Shown piece by piece: positions 51,964 through 60,595 of a stretch of 64,000 nucleotides of DNA (position 1 is the stretch's first letter; each line of letters opens with the position of its first letter). The notes beneath the pieces were generated by a model. It did not search any database. It was not told where the DNA came from and was given only the letters and a program-made list of their open reading frames with translations. The stretch is taken from the NCBI RefSeq assembly GCF_000813965.1, contig NZ_JWLI01000001.1, positions 186,001 through 250,000 on the forward strand, written 5' to 3'. The stretch comes from Leisingera sp. ANG-M7 (GTDB lineage Bacteria; Pseudomonadota; Alphaproteobacteria; Rhodobacterales; Rhodobacteraceae). Position numbers and translations under genes: made by a program.

Positions 51964-52713
51964 GTGAGCGTGCCGCATCAAGACATCAAACCGCGTAGCA
52001 GCGCCCCTGCCGCCAGCGTGAAACCGTTCCAGATCCGCGGGCGGTATTTCACCGCGGTCGCCTTGCGCCCCGAAGACGGGCCGCTGGACCAGGCGTTCTA
52101 TGCCGCGCTGGACGCGCAGCTGCGCTGGAGCCCGCATTTCTTTGACGGCGCGCCGCTGATCCTGGATCTGGCGCAGGCTCCGGGGCTGAGCCGGCCTGCC
52201 GAGATCCGGGCGCTGGCCGACAGCCTGCGCAGCCGCGATCTGGCGGTCTTCGGGGTGCAGAACGCCACCCCCGCACAGGCCGCTGCGGCAGAGGACGCGG
52301 GGCTGATCACGCTGGCGAGCGGCAAGGACGCGCCGCTGAACACCGGCCCCGGCACCCGCCGGGAAATCCCCAAGAAATTGCGCCCGCCCCAGAACGTTGT
52401 GATTACCCGCCCGGTGCGCTCCGGCCAGACCGTTGTGGCTGAGGGCGGCGACCTGGTGGTGGTTGGGCCAGTCAGCTCCGGCGCTGAGCTGATCGCGCGC
52501 GGCAATATCCATGTCTACGGTCTGCTGCGGGGCCGCGCGATGGCCGGCGCCGAGGGCGACGAGAGCGCGCGCATCTTCTGCCAGCGGCTGGATGCGGAGC
52601 TGCTGGCAGTGGCGGGCCTTTACCGGACGAACGAGAATTTGGAGCCGGAGCTTTTGAACCGCGCAGCACAGGTATTCCTGCGCGACGGCCGGCTGTGTGT
52701 GGAGGCACTGTAA
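51964..52713 (+). CDS. minC: Septum site-determining protein MinC
   Basis: MinC blocks FtsZ polymerisation away from mid-cell. The 249-residue protein has an N-terminal domain (PFQIRGRYFTAVALRPEDGPLDQAF) and a C-terminal beta-helix (QNVVITRPVRSGQTVVAEGGDLVVVGPVSSGAELIARGNIHVYGLLRGRAMAGAEGD), where MinD and FtsZ bind. The GTG at 51964 with GGAG 6 nt upstream is preferred; an in-frame ATG at 51856 would add 36 Arg-rich residues. The stop overlaps the minD start (TAATG). Confidence 0.92.
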   Translation: MSVPHQDIKPRSSAPAASVKPFQIRGRYFTAVALRPEDGPLDQAFYAALDAQLRWSPHFFDGAPLILDLAQAPGLSRPAEIRALADSLRSRDLAVFGVQNATPAQAAAAEDAGLITLASGKDAPLNTGPGTRREIPKKLRPPQNVVITRPVRSGQTVVAEGGDLVVVGPVSSGAELIARGNIHVYGLLRGRAMAGAEGDESARIFCQRLDAELLAVAGLYRTNENLEPELLNRAAQVFLRDGRLCVEAL

Positions 52714-53561
52714 TGAGCAAGGACCTGACATTGGAAGAACCGCTTGGCAAGGTGATCGTTGTCACCTCAGGCAAGGGCGGCGTCGGCAAGACCACAACCT
52801 CGGCGGCGGTGGGCGCTGAGCTGGCGCGGCGCGGGCACAAGACAGTGGTGATCGATTTCGACGTCGGATTGCGCAACCTGGACATGATCATGGGCTGCGA
52901 GCGCCGGGTGGTCTTTGACTTCATCAACGTCATTCAGGGCGACGCCAAGCTGAAGCAGGCGCTGATCCGCGACCGGCGGCTGGAAAACCTGGCGGTGCTG
53001 CCGACCTCGCAGACCCGTGACAAGGACGCGCTGACCAAGGCGGGCGTCGAAAAGGTGCTGGACGAACTGCGCAAGGAGTTCGACTATATCATCTGCGACA
53101 GCCCGGCAGGGATCGAGCGCGGCGCCCAGATGGCGATGCATTTCGCCGATGAAGCCATTGTGGTCACCAACCCCGAAGTCTCCTCGGTGCGCGACAGCGA
53201 CCGGGTGCTGGGGCTCCTTAACAGCATCACCGACCGGGCCGGCAAGACCGGCGCGGAGCCGGTGAAGGCGCAGGTGTTGATCACCCGTCACGACAAATCC
53301 CGCGTCGACAGCGGCGAAATGATGACAGTGGAGGACGTGCTGGAGGTGCTGGCGGTGCCGCTCTTGGGGATCATTCCCGAAAGCAAGGCGGTGTTGCGTG
53401 CCTCCAACCTCGGCGTGCCGGTCGTGCTGGATGACCCGTCCGCCGCCGCTGCCGCCTATGAGGACGCGGTGGGCCGGCTGATCGGCGAGCAGATCGAGAT
53501 GCGGATAGCCGCAGATCCGCGTCGCGGGCTGCTGCAGCGGCTGTTCCGGCGGGCGGTGTAA
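52713..53561 (+). CDS. minD: Septum site-determining ATPase MinD
   Basis: This is a 282-residue deviant Walker ATPase (VTSGKGGVGKTTTSAA, with the signature Lys before GGVGKT). FDVGLRNLDMIMG and DYIICDSPAGIERGA are the switch and Walker B regions. A short amphipathic C-terminal helix (RRGLLQRLFRRAV) targets it to the membrane. It recruits MinC and oscillates with MinE. It overlaps minC by 1 nt, and minE follows 3 nt after its stop codon. Confidence 0.97.
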   Translation: MSKDLTLEEPLGKVIVVTSGKGGVGKTTTSAAVGAELARRGHKTVVIDFDVGLRNLDMIMGCERRVVFDFINVIQGDAKLKQALIRDRRLENLAVLPTSQTRDKDALTKAGVEKVLDELRKEFDYIICDSPAGIERGAQMAMHFADEAIVVTNPEVSSVRDSDRVLGLLNSITDRAGKTGAEPVKAQVLITRHDKSRVDSGEMMTVEDVLEVLAVPLLGIIPESKAVLRASNLGVPVVLDDPSAAAAAYEDAVGRLIGEQIEMRIAADPRRGLLQRLFRRAV

Positions 53562-53564
53562 AGA

Positions 53565-53831
53565 ATGTTCGGATTTTCCCTTCGCCCCCGCAAAGCGGCC
53601 TCTGCCAACACCGCCAAGGAACGGCTGCAGATCCTGCTGGCGCATGAGCGCAGCGGCAGCGGCGGCGCCCGCCCCGACTGCCTGCCGCAGCTGCAGCGCG
53701 AGATCCTGGACGTGATCCGCCGCCACATGCAGATCGGCGACGAGGCGATCGACATCCGCATGGAGCGCGGCGACGAGCTGTCGAGCCTGGAGATCAATAT
53801 CGAGTTCCCGGGCAAGCTGGGTGTGAACTAG
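53565..53831 (+). CDS. minE: Cell division topological specificity factor MinE
   Basis: The 88-residue MinE has an N-terminal membrane-binding stretch (MFGFSLRPRKAASANTAKERLQILLAHERSG), which also forms the MinD-binding helix, and the C-terminal dimerisation domain (LPQLQREILDVIRRHM, SSLEINIEFPG). It stimulates MinD ATPase to drive pole-to-pole patterning. It is the third gene of the minCDE operon. A stem-loop at 53921-53954 probably marks the transcript end. Confidence 0.95.
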   Translation: MFGFSLRPRKAASANTAKERLQILLAHERSGSGGARPDCLPQLQREILDVIRRHMQIGDEAIDIRMERGDELSSLEINIEFPGKLGVN

Positions 53832-53920
53832 GGCCGGGGTGCCCCGGGGCGGCCTGCAGGCGGCTCCGCACTGCTGAGCAAGGGGCTGCCATCCGGCGGC
53901 CCCGGACATTTTAGGAAAAT

Positions 53921-53954
53921 CCGGCGCAGAGTCCCCACCCCTATCCTGCGCCGG
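53921..53954 (+). terminator. Stem-loop after minE
   Basis: CCGGCGCAG / CTGCGCCGG arms with a 16-nt loop lie 90 nt after minE. No U-tract follows. It may mark the end of the min operon transcript. Confidence 0.4.
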
Positions 53955-53985
53955 GTAAGGGCAGGTTAATCCTGTCCGTGCTGTC

Positions 53986-54020
53986 ATGGGCCTTCCGCAT
54001 TTTCCCTGCCGAAGGCCCAT
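53986..54020 (+). promoter_or_regulatory. Hairpin covering the ribosome binding site of the HD-GYP gene
   Basis: Perfect 10-bp arms ATGGGCCTTC (53986-53995) and GAAGGCCCAT (54011-54020) are separated by 15 nt. The right arm contains the GAAGG ribosome binding site and the first two bases of ATG 54019, so folding would hide the start. An alternative in-frame ATG at 53986 lies in the left arm. Confidence 0.55.
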
Positions 54021-55470
54021 GACACATTACGTTTCCCCTTTCAGTCCCGGACAGGCCGGAAATGCCGCGCCGCAGGATACCTTGCGCCTTGGCGAGCTGC
54101 TGGGCGCGCTCAGCCATGCGCTGGATCTGACCGAAGGCCAGCCCGAAGGCCATTGCGTCCGCTGCTGCTGGATCGGCATGCAGGTGGCGGCCGAACTGGG
54201 ATTGGCGCCGCAGGCGCGCTCGGACCTCTATTTCACGCTGCTGATGAAAGATCTGGGCTGCAGTTCCAACGCGGCGCGGATCTGCCAGCTGTACATGACC
54301 GACGACCTGGCTTTCAAACGCAGCTTCAAGACCGTCAGCGGCCTGCGCCAAGGGCTTGGCTTCCTGTGGCGCAACACAGCTGCCGCAGCTGCCCCGTGGA
54401 CCCGGCTGAAGACGCTGAAGAATGTGCTGGCGAGGAACAGCGAAATTGCCGGGGAGCTGATCGAGACCCGCTGCAACCGCGGCGCGGCGATTGCCCGGCA
54501 GATGCGGTTCTCCGAAGACGTGGCGGAAGGCATCGCCTGCCTTGATGAGCATTGGGACGGCGGCGGCCAGCCGCTGGGACTGACGGGCGATGCGATCCCG
54601 CTGTTTGCGCGCATCGCGCTGATGGCGCAGGTGACGGATGTTTTTGCCACGGATCTGGGGGCTGAGGCCGCAGCAGAGGAACTGGAGCGGCGCGCTGGAA
54701 CCTGGTTCGATCCGGACCTGGTGCCGGTCTTCACCGCAGTGATCCGGCGGCCGCGGTTTCTGGCGGATCTGCAGGACCCCGGACTGGAGGCAGAGGTCTT
54801 TGCCACTCCGCAGACGCAGCACATCCATGCCGTCGACGAGGAATACCTGGATGAGATCGCCCGGGCGTTTTCGCTGGTGATCGACGCCAAGAGCCCCTTT
54901 ACCCACGGCCATTCGCAGCGGGTCGCGCGGTACACCGGGCTGATCTGCGACCAGCTGGGATATACGCCTGAGCGCCGCCGCTGGATGGTGCGCGGGGCGC
55001 TGTTGCATGACATCGGCAAGCTGGGGATCTCAAACACCATCCTGGACAAGCCCGGCAAGCTGACAGAGGAGGAGTTTGTCCTGATGAAGCAGCACCCGGT
55101 ATTGGGCCACGAGGTGCTGAGCCGGATCCATGCCTTCCGGGATCTGGCAGATGTCAGCGCCGCGCATCATGAGCGGCTGGACGGCAAGGGCTATCCCTAC
55201 GGGATGGATGCCAGCCAGCTGACCCAGGAGATGCGGGTGATGGCAGTGGCGGATATCTTTGATGCGCTGACCGCCGAACGCCCCTACCGCGCGGCGCTGC
55301 CGCTGGAGAAGACCTATGCCATCATGGACGGCATGTCCGGCTCCGGCATTGATCCCGAGTGTTATGCCGCACTGCAGGATGCGGTGGCGGCCAGCGGCTG
55401 GCCCGCAGCCACCGACGCGCCTCTGGCCGGCGGCGAATGGGAACTGTCCGAAGCCGAACGCAGCGCATAG
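54019..55470 (+). CDS. Tandem HD-GYP domain protein (probable c-di-GMP phosphodiesterase)
   Basis: The 483-residue cytosolic protein has two HD-GYP-like units. The C-terminal one (from about residue 285) is intact: HSQRVARYTGLICDQLG, LLHDIGKLGI, HPVLGHEVL, HHERLDGKGYPYG and VADIFDALTAERPYR, matching c-di-GMP phosphodiesterases. The N-terminal unit is degenerate (MKDLGC replaces HD; DEHWDGGGQPLG replaces the HHE-GYP motif), so it may be regulatory. ATG 54019 is chosen; 53986 would add 11 residues. Its ribosome binding site can pair in a hairpin. Confidence 0.85.
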   Translation: MTHYVSPFSPGQAGNAAPQDTLRLGELLGALSHALDLTEGQPEGHCVRCCWIGMQVAAELGLAPQARSDLYFTLLMKDLGCSSNAARICQLYMTDDLAFKRSFKTVSGLRQGLGFLWRNTAAAAAPWTRLKTLKNVLARNSEIAGELIETRCNRGAAIARQMRFSEDVAEGIACLDEHWDGGGQPLGLTGDAIPLFARIALMAQVTDVFATDLGAEAAAEELERRAGTWFDPDLVPVFTAVIRRPRFLADLQDPGLEAEVFATPQTQHIHAVDEEYLDEIARAFSLVIDAKSPFTHGHSQRVARYTGLICDQLGYTPERRRWMVRGALLHDIGKLGISNTILDKPGKLTEEEFVLMKQHPVLGHEVLSRIHAFRDLADVSAAHHERLDGKGYPYGMDASQLTQEMRVMAVADIFDALTAERPYRAALPLEKTYAIMDGMSGSGIDPECYAALQDAVAASGWPAATDAPLAGGEWELSEAERSA

Positions 55471-55480
55471 GGTCCCGACC

Positions 55481-56653
55481 CTAGCTGGCGAGGTTGCGGT
55501 TCTTCTGCGAATAGAGTGCCAGTGCCGTGACCTGCCCCGCCACGATGGCCGAGAACATCAGAAGCGCCGACAGGCCGATGCTGGCATCCGCCATCAACGT
55601 CTCGTTGAACAGCGACTGGGTGGCGCTCATCAGCACCCGGCTGCCGGGAACCAGGATCAAGATGCCCTGCACGATATAGATGGCGCCGGTCAGGTTCAGC
55701 GTTTTGGCGAGCCAGGTGCCATAGAGAGTGATGCACATGGCGGTGACCCAGGTGCCGACGATCCAGCCGCCGCCAAAGCCCAGGTACAGCGGGCCCCACA
55801 TGCCCAGAACAGTGACCGGCAGCGCCCGCAGGATATCCGCCATGCGTGCATTAAAGATCACCCCGATCGAGAACGACAGCGCCGGCAGCGCCAGATAGGG
55901 CATCCACCACAAGACCCCGTTCACGTTCGCCACCTGCGGCGTTGCCCCCCACAGTGCCGCGCCGATGCTGACACCGATATAGATGCCGATGAACAGTTTC
56001 ATCAGCACAAAGATCGACTGTGCAAACAGGCTGGAGCCGGAGATCACGTCATTGAAGGCAAGGCATTCCAAGGAGTTGGCAATCGACAGTCCCGGCACAA
56101 ACAGCACGATGGCGGCAATGCAGGTGCCCCAGACCGGCACCTCCACCCCCATGCTGCTGACCAGCGAAACAGTCAGGCCTGCGACCAGCGCCGACAGGAA
56201 TTCGACCAGGATCACCCGGTCGCCGCGGCAGAACAGCTGGCAGAGCCAGACCAGGAAGCCCAGCACTGCCGAGAGCGCAATGGTGGTGAGCGCGCTGCCG
56301 ATCAGGGTCAGGAAAGCGGGCGGGATGGCGATATTGGCCAGCATGATCAGCCAGCCGGGATAGCGGCCCGGCTCCTCGATCCCCGGGTCCTCCACCGCAT
56401 TGATGCGGATGATGGTGCGCGCCAGCAGGCTGAGGTTGATCTGCGCGGGCTCCAGCCGGCGGATGATGAACTGGTTGTCCTCGTCCGGGAACTGGCAGGA
56501 GATCGAGGTGGGGGTGGCCTGCACGATCACGTTGATGCCCTGTTTGCGGGCATAGAACTGCAGGTATTTCTCGATCTTGTAGGGCGCACAGCCGCTGCGG
56601 TGCAGGGTCTCGCCGGTGTCAGCGATATTGCGGAGCTGTGAAAGCGGTGCCAT
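55481..56653 (-). CDS. Threonine/serine exporter family protein (ThrE)
   Basis: The 390-residue protein joins a soluble N-terminal region (LHRSGCAPYKIEKYLQFYARKQGINVIVQATPTSISC, DUF1212/ThrE) to about ten membrane helices, the last five forming the ThrE-2 half. Members export threonine and serine or related solutes. ATG 56653 is chosen; the open frame to 56821 includes an in-frame ATG at 56737 but no ribosome binding site is clear for either. Divergent from the M48 gene. Confidence 0.87.
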   Translation of the reverse strand: MAPLSQLRNIADTGETLHRSGCAPYKIEKYLQFYARKQGINVIVQATPTSISCQFPDEDNQFIIRRLEPAQINLSLLARTIIRINAVEDPGIEEPGRYPGWLIMLANIAIPPAFLTLIGSALTTIALSAVLGFLVWLCQLFCRGDRVILVEFLSALVAGLTVSLVSSMGVEVPVWGTCIAAIVLFVPGLSIANSLECLAFNDVISGSSLFAQSIFVLMKLFIGIYIGVSIGAALWGATPQVANVNGVLWWMPYLALPALSFSIGVIFNARMADILRALPVTVLGMWGPLYLGFGGGWIVGTWVTAMCITLYGTWLAKTLNLTGAIYIVQGILILVPGSRVLMSATQSLFNETLMADASIGLSALLMFSAIVAGQVTALALYSQKNRNLAS

Positions 56654-56802
56654 GTGCCGGAAGCCGTTGTTAACTGGAGCCTTTGGGAAGCCCCCCTTAT
56701 AGGATGGACTACCCGGCAGCGAGTGCGGATTTTGCATGGCGGTTTGCACGGAATGCAAGGCTGACCCTTGCTGCTGCCGGGCTTTCCGCCCATATCTGTG
56801 CC

Positions 56803-57489
56803 ATGCTGCGCCTACTTCCAATTCTGCTGGCCGTTGCCTATGGCCTTGTCATGTACCGGATCTCGATCTGGCGCACCCACCGGGAGCTGGACCAGCGCTC
56901 AACCGAACTGGCGGACCCCAGGCTGAAACAGCTGACGGACCGGCTGGCAGCGGCGCTGAACGTGGCCCGCATCCCGGTCCATATCTACGAGGTCGATCCG
57001 GTGAACGGGCTGGCGGCGCCGGACGGGCGGATCTTCATCACCCGCGGGTTTTACCGCAAGTACCAGAACGGCGATGTCAGCGCCGAGGAGATGGCCTCGG
57101 TCATCGCGCATGAGCTGGGCCATGTGGCGCTGGGGCATGCCAAGAAGCGGATGATCGATTTCTCCGGCCAGAATGCGCTGCGCACCGCGCTGATGATGAT
57201 CCTGGGCCGCTACATCCCCTTTATCGGACCGTGGATTGCCGGGGTGCTGACATCACTGCTGGCAGCAAGGCTGTCGCGCGGCGATGAATATGAGGCCGAC
57301 GAATATGCCGCCGCGCTGCTGACCAAGGCAGGGATCGGGCTGGCGCCGCAGAAAAGCCTTTTCACCAAACTTGAGGCGCTGACCCAGCAGCGGGCGGGCA
57401 TGGCACCGGCCTGGCTGATGAGCCATCCCAAAACCGAAGAGCGCATCGCCGCGCTGGAACGGCTAGAAGACAAATGGGCCAAGGGCTGA
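56803..57489 (+). CDS. M48-family metallopeptidase
   Basis: The 228-residue protein has an N-terminal hydrophobic segment (MLRLLPILLAVAYGLVMYRI) that should anchor it in the inner membrane, and the zinc motif HELGH in SVIAHELGHVALGHAKKR. The distal Glu lies in RGDEYEADEYAAALLTKAG. This is the core of HtpX/Ste24-like peptidases involved in membrane protein quality control. ATG 56803 starts at the hydrophobic segment. It is divergent from the ThrE gene, and a family C element follows. Confidence 0.88.
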   Translation: MLRLLPILLAVAYGLVMYRISIWRTHRELDQRSTELADPRLKQLTDRLAAALNVARIPVHIYEVDPVNGLAAPDGRIFITRGFYRKYQNGDVSAEEMASVIAHELGHVALGHAKKRMIDFSGQNALRTALMMILGRYIPFIGPWIAGVLTSLLAARLSRGDEYEADEYAAALLTKAGIGLAPQKSLFTKLEALTQQRAGMAPAWLMSHPKTEERIAALERLEDKWAKG

Positions 57490-57502
57490 GGCAACAGCAG
57501 AG

Positions 57503-57550
57503 TTGAGGGGTCGGCCCCTCAAACTCCCGGAGTATTTTCACAAAGAAGAA
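57503..57550 (+). repeat. Family C element, copy 2 (hairpin plus GTATTTT tail)
   Basis: A hairpin TTGAGGGG / CCCCTCAA (57503-57522, loop TCGG) is followed by CTCCCGGAGTATTTT and CACAAAGAAGAA. The layout matches copy 1 at 8695-8745 (TTGAGCCG hairpin). It lies after the M48 gene and overlaps the last codons of the convergent PIN gene. Confidence 0.6.
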
Positions 57551-58086
57551 GAGAGCGCCTTGGCGAGCCGCGGCAGCCGGGCTTTCTTGAGCAGCGGGCG
57601 GATCTCCCAGCTGCCCCCCGACAAGCGGTTGGCTTCGTCCAGAACCGCTGCGCCCAGCGCCTCCATGCCGGTGCTGTCCTGCAGCCAGAAGCCATAAAGC
57701 AGCTCGTCCGGGCCGAGGCGCTGCAACCCTTCCTCTGCCAATGTGTGGCGCGGGAAGTCCTTGTTGTTGACGGTCACAACTGCATCGGCGTGGCCTGCGA
57801 TGGCTGCGGCCAGCACATGGGTGTCGGCGCTGTCGGGCAGCCAGAGGCGCGCCTCGATACCCGGTGCCGGAGCGACCTCCGCCTTGGGCCAGTTGGCGCG
57901 GATCAGGGCGATCTCCGCCTTGGCCTGTGCGGTACCGGCGGGGCCGAGTTTCACTGCAGCCCGCTCCCATTCACCCAGGATCCGCGCGGACCAGAGCGGG
58001 GTGAAATGGCCGCGGCGCGCCGCGCCCAGCAGCATCTCCCGCATCACCGTCGGGTAGAGGACGCAAGTGTCGAGGAGCAGCTTCAC
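57538..58086 (-). CDS. PIN-domain protein (RSP_2648 type)
   Basis: The 182-residue protein has a PIN-fold start (MKLLLDTCVLYPTVMREML) with the acidic metal ligand Asp6, the LPDSADTHVLAAAIAGHADAVVTVNNKDF motif providing further acidic residues, and a C-terminal helical extension. PIN domains are Mg-dependent RNases. No antitoxin partner is adjacent, so it is probably not a VapC-type toxin. It is 5 nt after the RNA methyltransferase gene on the same strand, as in Rhodobacter sphaeroides (RSP_2647/RSP_2648). Confidence 0.85.
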   Translation of the reverse strand: MKLLLDTCVLYPTVMREMLLGAARRGHFTPLWSARILGEWERAAVKLGPAGTAQAKAEIALIRANWPKAEVAPAPGIEARLWLPDSADTHVLAAAIAGHADAVVTVNNKDFPRHTLAEEGLQRLGPDELLYGFWLQDSTGMEALGAAVLDEANRLSGGSWEIRPLLKKARLPRLAKALSSSL

Positions 58087-58091
58087 CTGCG

Positions 58092-59306
58092 TCAGTCCAG
58101 CCGGAAGAACACGGCCTTCAGATAGCCGCTTTCGGCCAGCTGCGGCAGTTGCGGGTGGTCGGGGCCTGCGTATCCGGTATGGATGAGCGCCGCACGGCGG
58201 CCGCCCTTGCCAATGCCGCGGGCGGAGGCGTTGCGGAAACGGGTGAGGTCAGCGGCGTGCGAGCAGGAGCAGAGGCCCAGGTATCCGCCGGGCTTGACCA
58301 GCGGGGCTGCCAGTTTGGCGACGCGCTCATAGGCGCGCAGGCCTGCCTCCAGCGCCTGTTTCGAGGGCGCAAATGCGGGCGGGTCGCAGATGACGACGTC
58401 GAAGGTTTCGCCCTCTTCCCCAAGTGCTGCCAGCACGTCGAAGGCGTCGCCCTGGCGGGCGGTGAACTTGTCCTTGAACCCGGCAGCGTCCGCGCCTTGC
58501 GCGGCCAGGTCCAGCGCGGCGGCGGAGCCGTCAACGCAGGTGGCCTGCCCTGCCCCGCCTGCCAGCATCGCAAGACCAAAGCCGCCGACGTGGGAAAACA
58601 CGTCCAGCACCTTGGCGCCCGGCGCGGTCAGGCGGGCGGCAAAGGCGTGGTTTTCGCGCTGATCAAAGAACAGCCCCGTTTTCTGGCCGCCGGTAAGGTC
58701 GGCCATATAGGTGGCGCCGTTCATCTGCACCGGAAGCGGCGCGGCGGGGGCTTCGCCCAGCAGGGTGTGGTTCACGTCATCCAGGCCTTCCAGACCGCGG
58801 GTACGGCCCGACGCGTTTTTCAGGATCACCTCCGCCCCCGTGACCTCCGCCAAAGCGGCGGTGAGCAGATCCAGATGCGCCTCGGCCCAGGCGGCATTTG
58901 GCTGGACCACGCAAGCTGCGCCAAAACGGTCGATCACCACGCCGGGCAGACCATCGGATTCGGCGTGTACCAGCCGGTAGAACGGCGCTTCATACAAGCG
59001 TTCGCGCATGTCCAGCGCACGCGACAGGCGGGCGGAAAACCACGCCTGATCAATCACCGCCTCCGGGTTGCGGTCCAGCATCCGGGCAATGATCTTGCTT
59101 TCCGGGTTCACCGAGACCAGCCCCAGCGGGCGTTGCGCTTCATCCTCCAGCACCGCCAGGGTGCCGGGCGCCAGTTTGCGGGTGCGGCGGTCGGTCACCA
59201 GTTCATTCGCATAAACCCAAGGAAACCCGTGCCGGATGGCGCGGGCGTTGGATTTGGGTTTCATTTTCACGCGGGGGCGCTGGAGCGCATCGGAGGAGGC
59301 TGTCAT
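58092..59306 (-). CDS. Class I SAM-dependent RNA methyltransferase (RlmI-like, RSP_2647 type)
   Basis: The 404-residue protein starts with a PUA-like RNA-binding domain (about 1-90: RAIRHGFPWVYANELV, PGTLAVLEDEAQRPLGLVSVNPESKIIARML). A Rossmann methyltransferase fold follows, with the SAM-binding VLDVFSHVGGFGLAMLAGGA, DVVICDPPAFAPSK catalytic motif and GGYLGLCSCSHAAD. It resembles 23S rRNA m5C methyltransferases such as RlmI. The target base is unproven. The PIN gene follows within 6 nt, so the two RNA-acting proteins are co-expressed. Confidence 0.9.
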   Translation of the reverse strand: MTASSDALQRPRVKMKPKSNARAIRHGFPWVYANELVTDRRTRKLAPGTLAVLEDEAQRPLGLVSVNPESKIIARMLDRNPEAVIDQAWFSARLSRALDMRERLYEAPFYRLVHAESDGLPGVVIDRFGAACVVQPNAAWAEAHLDLLTAALAEVTGAEVILKNASGRTRGLEGLDDVNHTLLGEAPAAPLPVQMNGATYMADLTGGQKTGLFFDQRENHAFAARLTAPGAKVLDVFSHVGGFGLAMLAGGAGQATCVDGSAAALDLAAQGADAAGFKDKFTARQGDAFDVLAALGEEGETFDVVICDPPAFAPSKQALEAGLRAYERVAKLAAPLVKPGGYLGLCSCSHAADLTRFRNASARGIGKGGRRAALIHTGYAGPDHPQLPQLAESGYLKAVFFRLD

Positions 59307-59442
59307 GGGGTCCTCTTAGCGGCAAGCACGGGACAGGAAAAGGGGCCGCATGCCCTTGTTGCCCGGCAGCCCATTGCTGACCGCCCCTGCCGCTACGACA
59401 TTGGCAACAGCCTGTGGTAACCTTTCAGCAGGAGGACCCGCC

Positions 59443-60576
59443 ATGAGCACATCCGCAAGAGTTCTTCTTGGCACCACCAAGGGCGCCTTTGTTCTGACAC
59501 TGGACGGCAAGGGCTGGTCTGTCAGCGGCCCCCACTGCGACGGCTGGTGCATCAACCATGTGATCGGCGATCCGGACAGCGGCATTCTGTGGGCGGGCGG
59601 TGGCGGCGACTGGCCAGGTGCCGGGGTCTGGCGCTCTCAAGATGGCGAGGCATGGGAGCTCAGCAAGCTGTCAAATGGCCAGATAGATGAATGGGCGGCC
59701 ACGGACCCGGAAACAGCGGCGTTTTTCAACTGGGAACCTGTGGAGGTTCCTTTTAAGGACCTCAAATCTGTGTGGTCGCTGCACCAAGCGCATGGGGTCC
59801 TTTTTGCGGGCACCAAACCGGCAGCGCTGCTGTCCAGCCGGGATGGCGGCAGGACTTGGGAGAGGAATGCCGCTCTCGACAACCACCCGTCGCGCGAAAG
59901 CTGGAATCCCGGAGCCGCCGGACTGGTCCTGCACACGCTGCTGAGCGATCCGGAGAGCGCGGAGAAGCTGTGGCTGGGGATTTCCGCGGCGGGTGTCTTT
60001 GCCACCGAGGACGGCGGCAACAGCTGGGAGCGGCGCAACCGGCTGTCCAATGACACGGTCTGCACGGAGCATCACCACCCGGCTGCACCGCGCGACGGCG
60101 AGACCGGCCACTGCGTGCACAACATGCAGCGCGGCCCAGGTGATCTCCTATACCAGCAAAACCACCATGGCACCTACCGCAGCAGCGATGGCGGACGCAC
60201 TTGGAGTGACATTACTGCTGGGTTGCCCTCCACCTTCGGCTTTCCAATAGCGGTGCATCCGCAGGATCCGGATACAATCTGGGTGCTGCCGCTGAACGGA
60301 GATGCCGCCGGGCGGTTTCCGCCGGAAGCCTCGGCGGCGGTCTGGAAGTCCAACGATGGCGGAGAGACGTGGGAGGCCAAACGCGAAGGGCTGCCGCAAG
60401 GCGCGTGTTTCTTCACCGTGCTGCGCCAGGCCATGGCAACCGATGCGAATGCAGGGGTCTATTTCGGCACCAACTCCGGCTCAGTCTTTGCCAGTTTTGA
60501 TGCAGGCGAAAGCTGGTCGGAAATCGCCCGGCACCTGCCGACGATCCTGTCTGTTGAAACATTTAGCTGCACGTAG
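59443..60576 (+). CDS. BNR/sialidase-like beta-propeller protein
   Basis: The 377-residue protein contains repeated Asp-box (SxDxGxTW) motifs: SRDGGRTWE, TEDGGNSWE, SSDGGRTWS, SNDGGETWE and DAGESWSE, one per propeller blade. This is the BNR fold of sialidases and photosynthesis-associated HCF136-like proteins. No signal peptide is present; AGGAGG precedes ATG 59443. The glycosidase residues of true sialidases are not obvious, so a binding or assembly role is as likely. Confidence 0.85.
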   Translation: MSTSARVLLGTTKGAFVLTLDGKGWSVSGPHCDGWCINHVIGDPDSGILWAGGGGDWPGAGVWRSQDGEAWELSKLSNGQIDEWAATDPETAAFFNWEPVEVPFKDLKSVWSLHQAHGVLFAGTKPAALLSSRDGGRTWERNAALDNHPSRESWNPGAAGLVLHTLLSDPESAEKLWLGISAAGVFATEDGGNSWERRNRLSNDTVCTEHHHPAAPRDGETGHCVHNMQRGPGDLLYQQNHHGTYRSSDGGRTWSDITAGLPSTFGFPIAVHPQDPDTIWVLPLNGDAAGRFPPEASAAVWKSNDGGETWEAKREGLPQGACFFTVLRQAMATDANAGVYFGTNSGSVFASFDAGESWSEIARHLPTILSVETFSCT

Positions 60577-60595
60577 CGGCCAGCCAGCCTTGAGC

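Noticed and set aside
57538-58086. PIN gene considered as a VapC toxin of a toxin-antitoxin pair
   Set aside because: No small antitoxin gene is adjacent, the protein is longer than typical VapC, and it is linked to an RNA methyltransferase gene.
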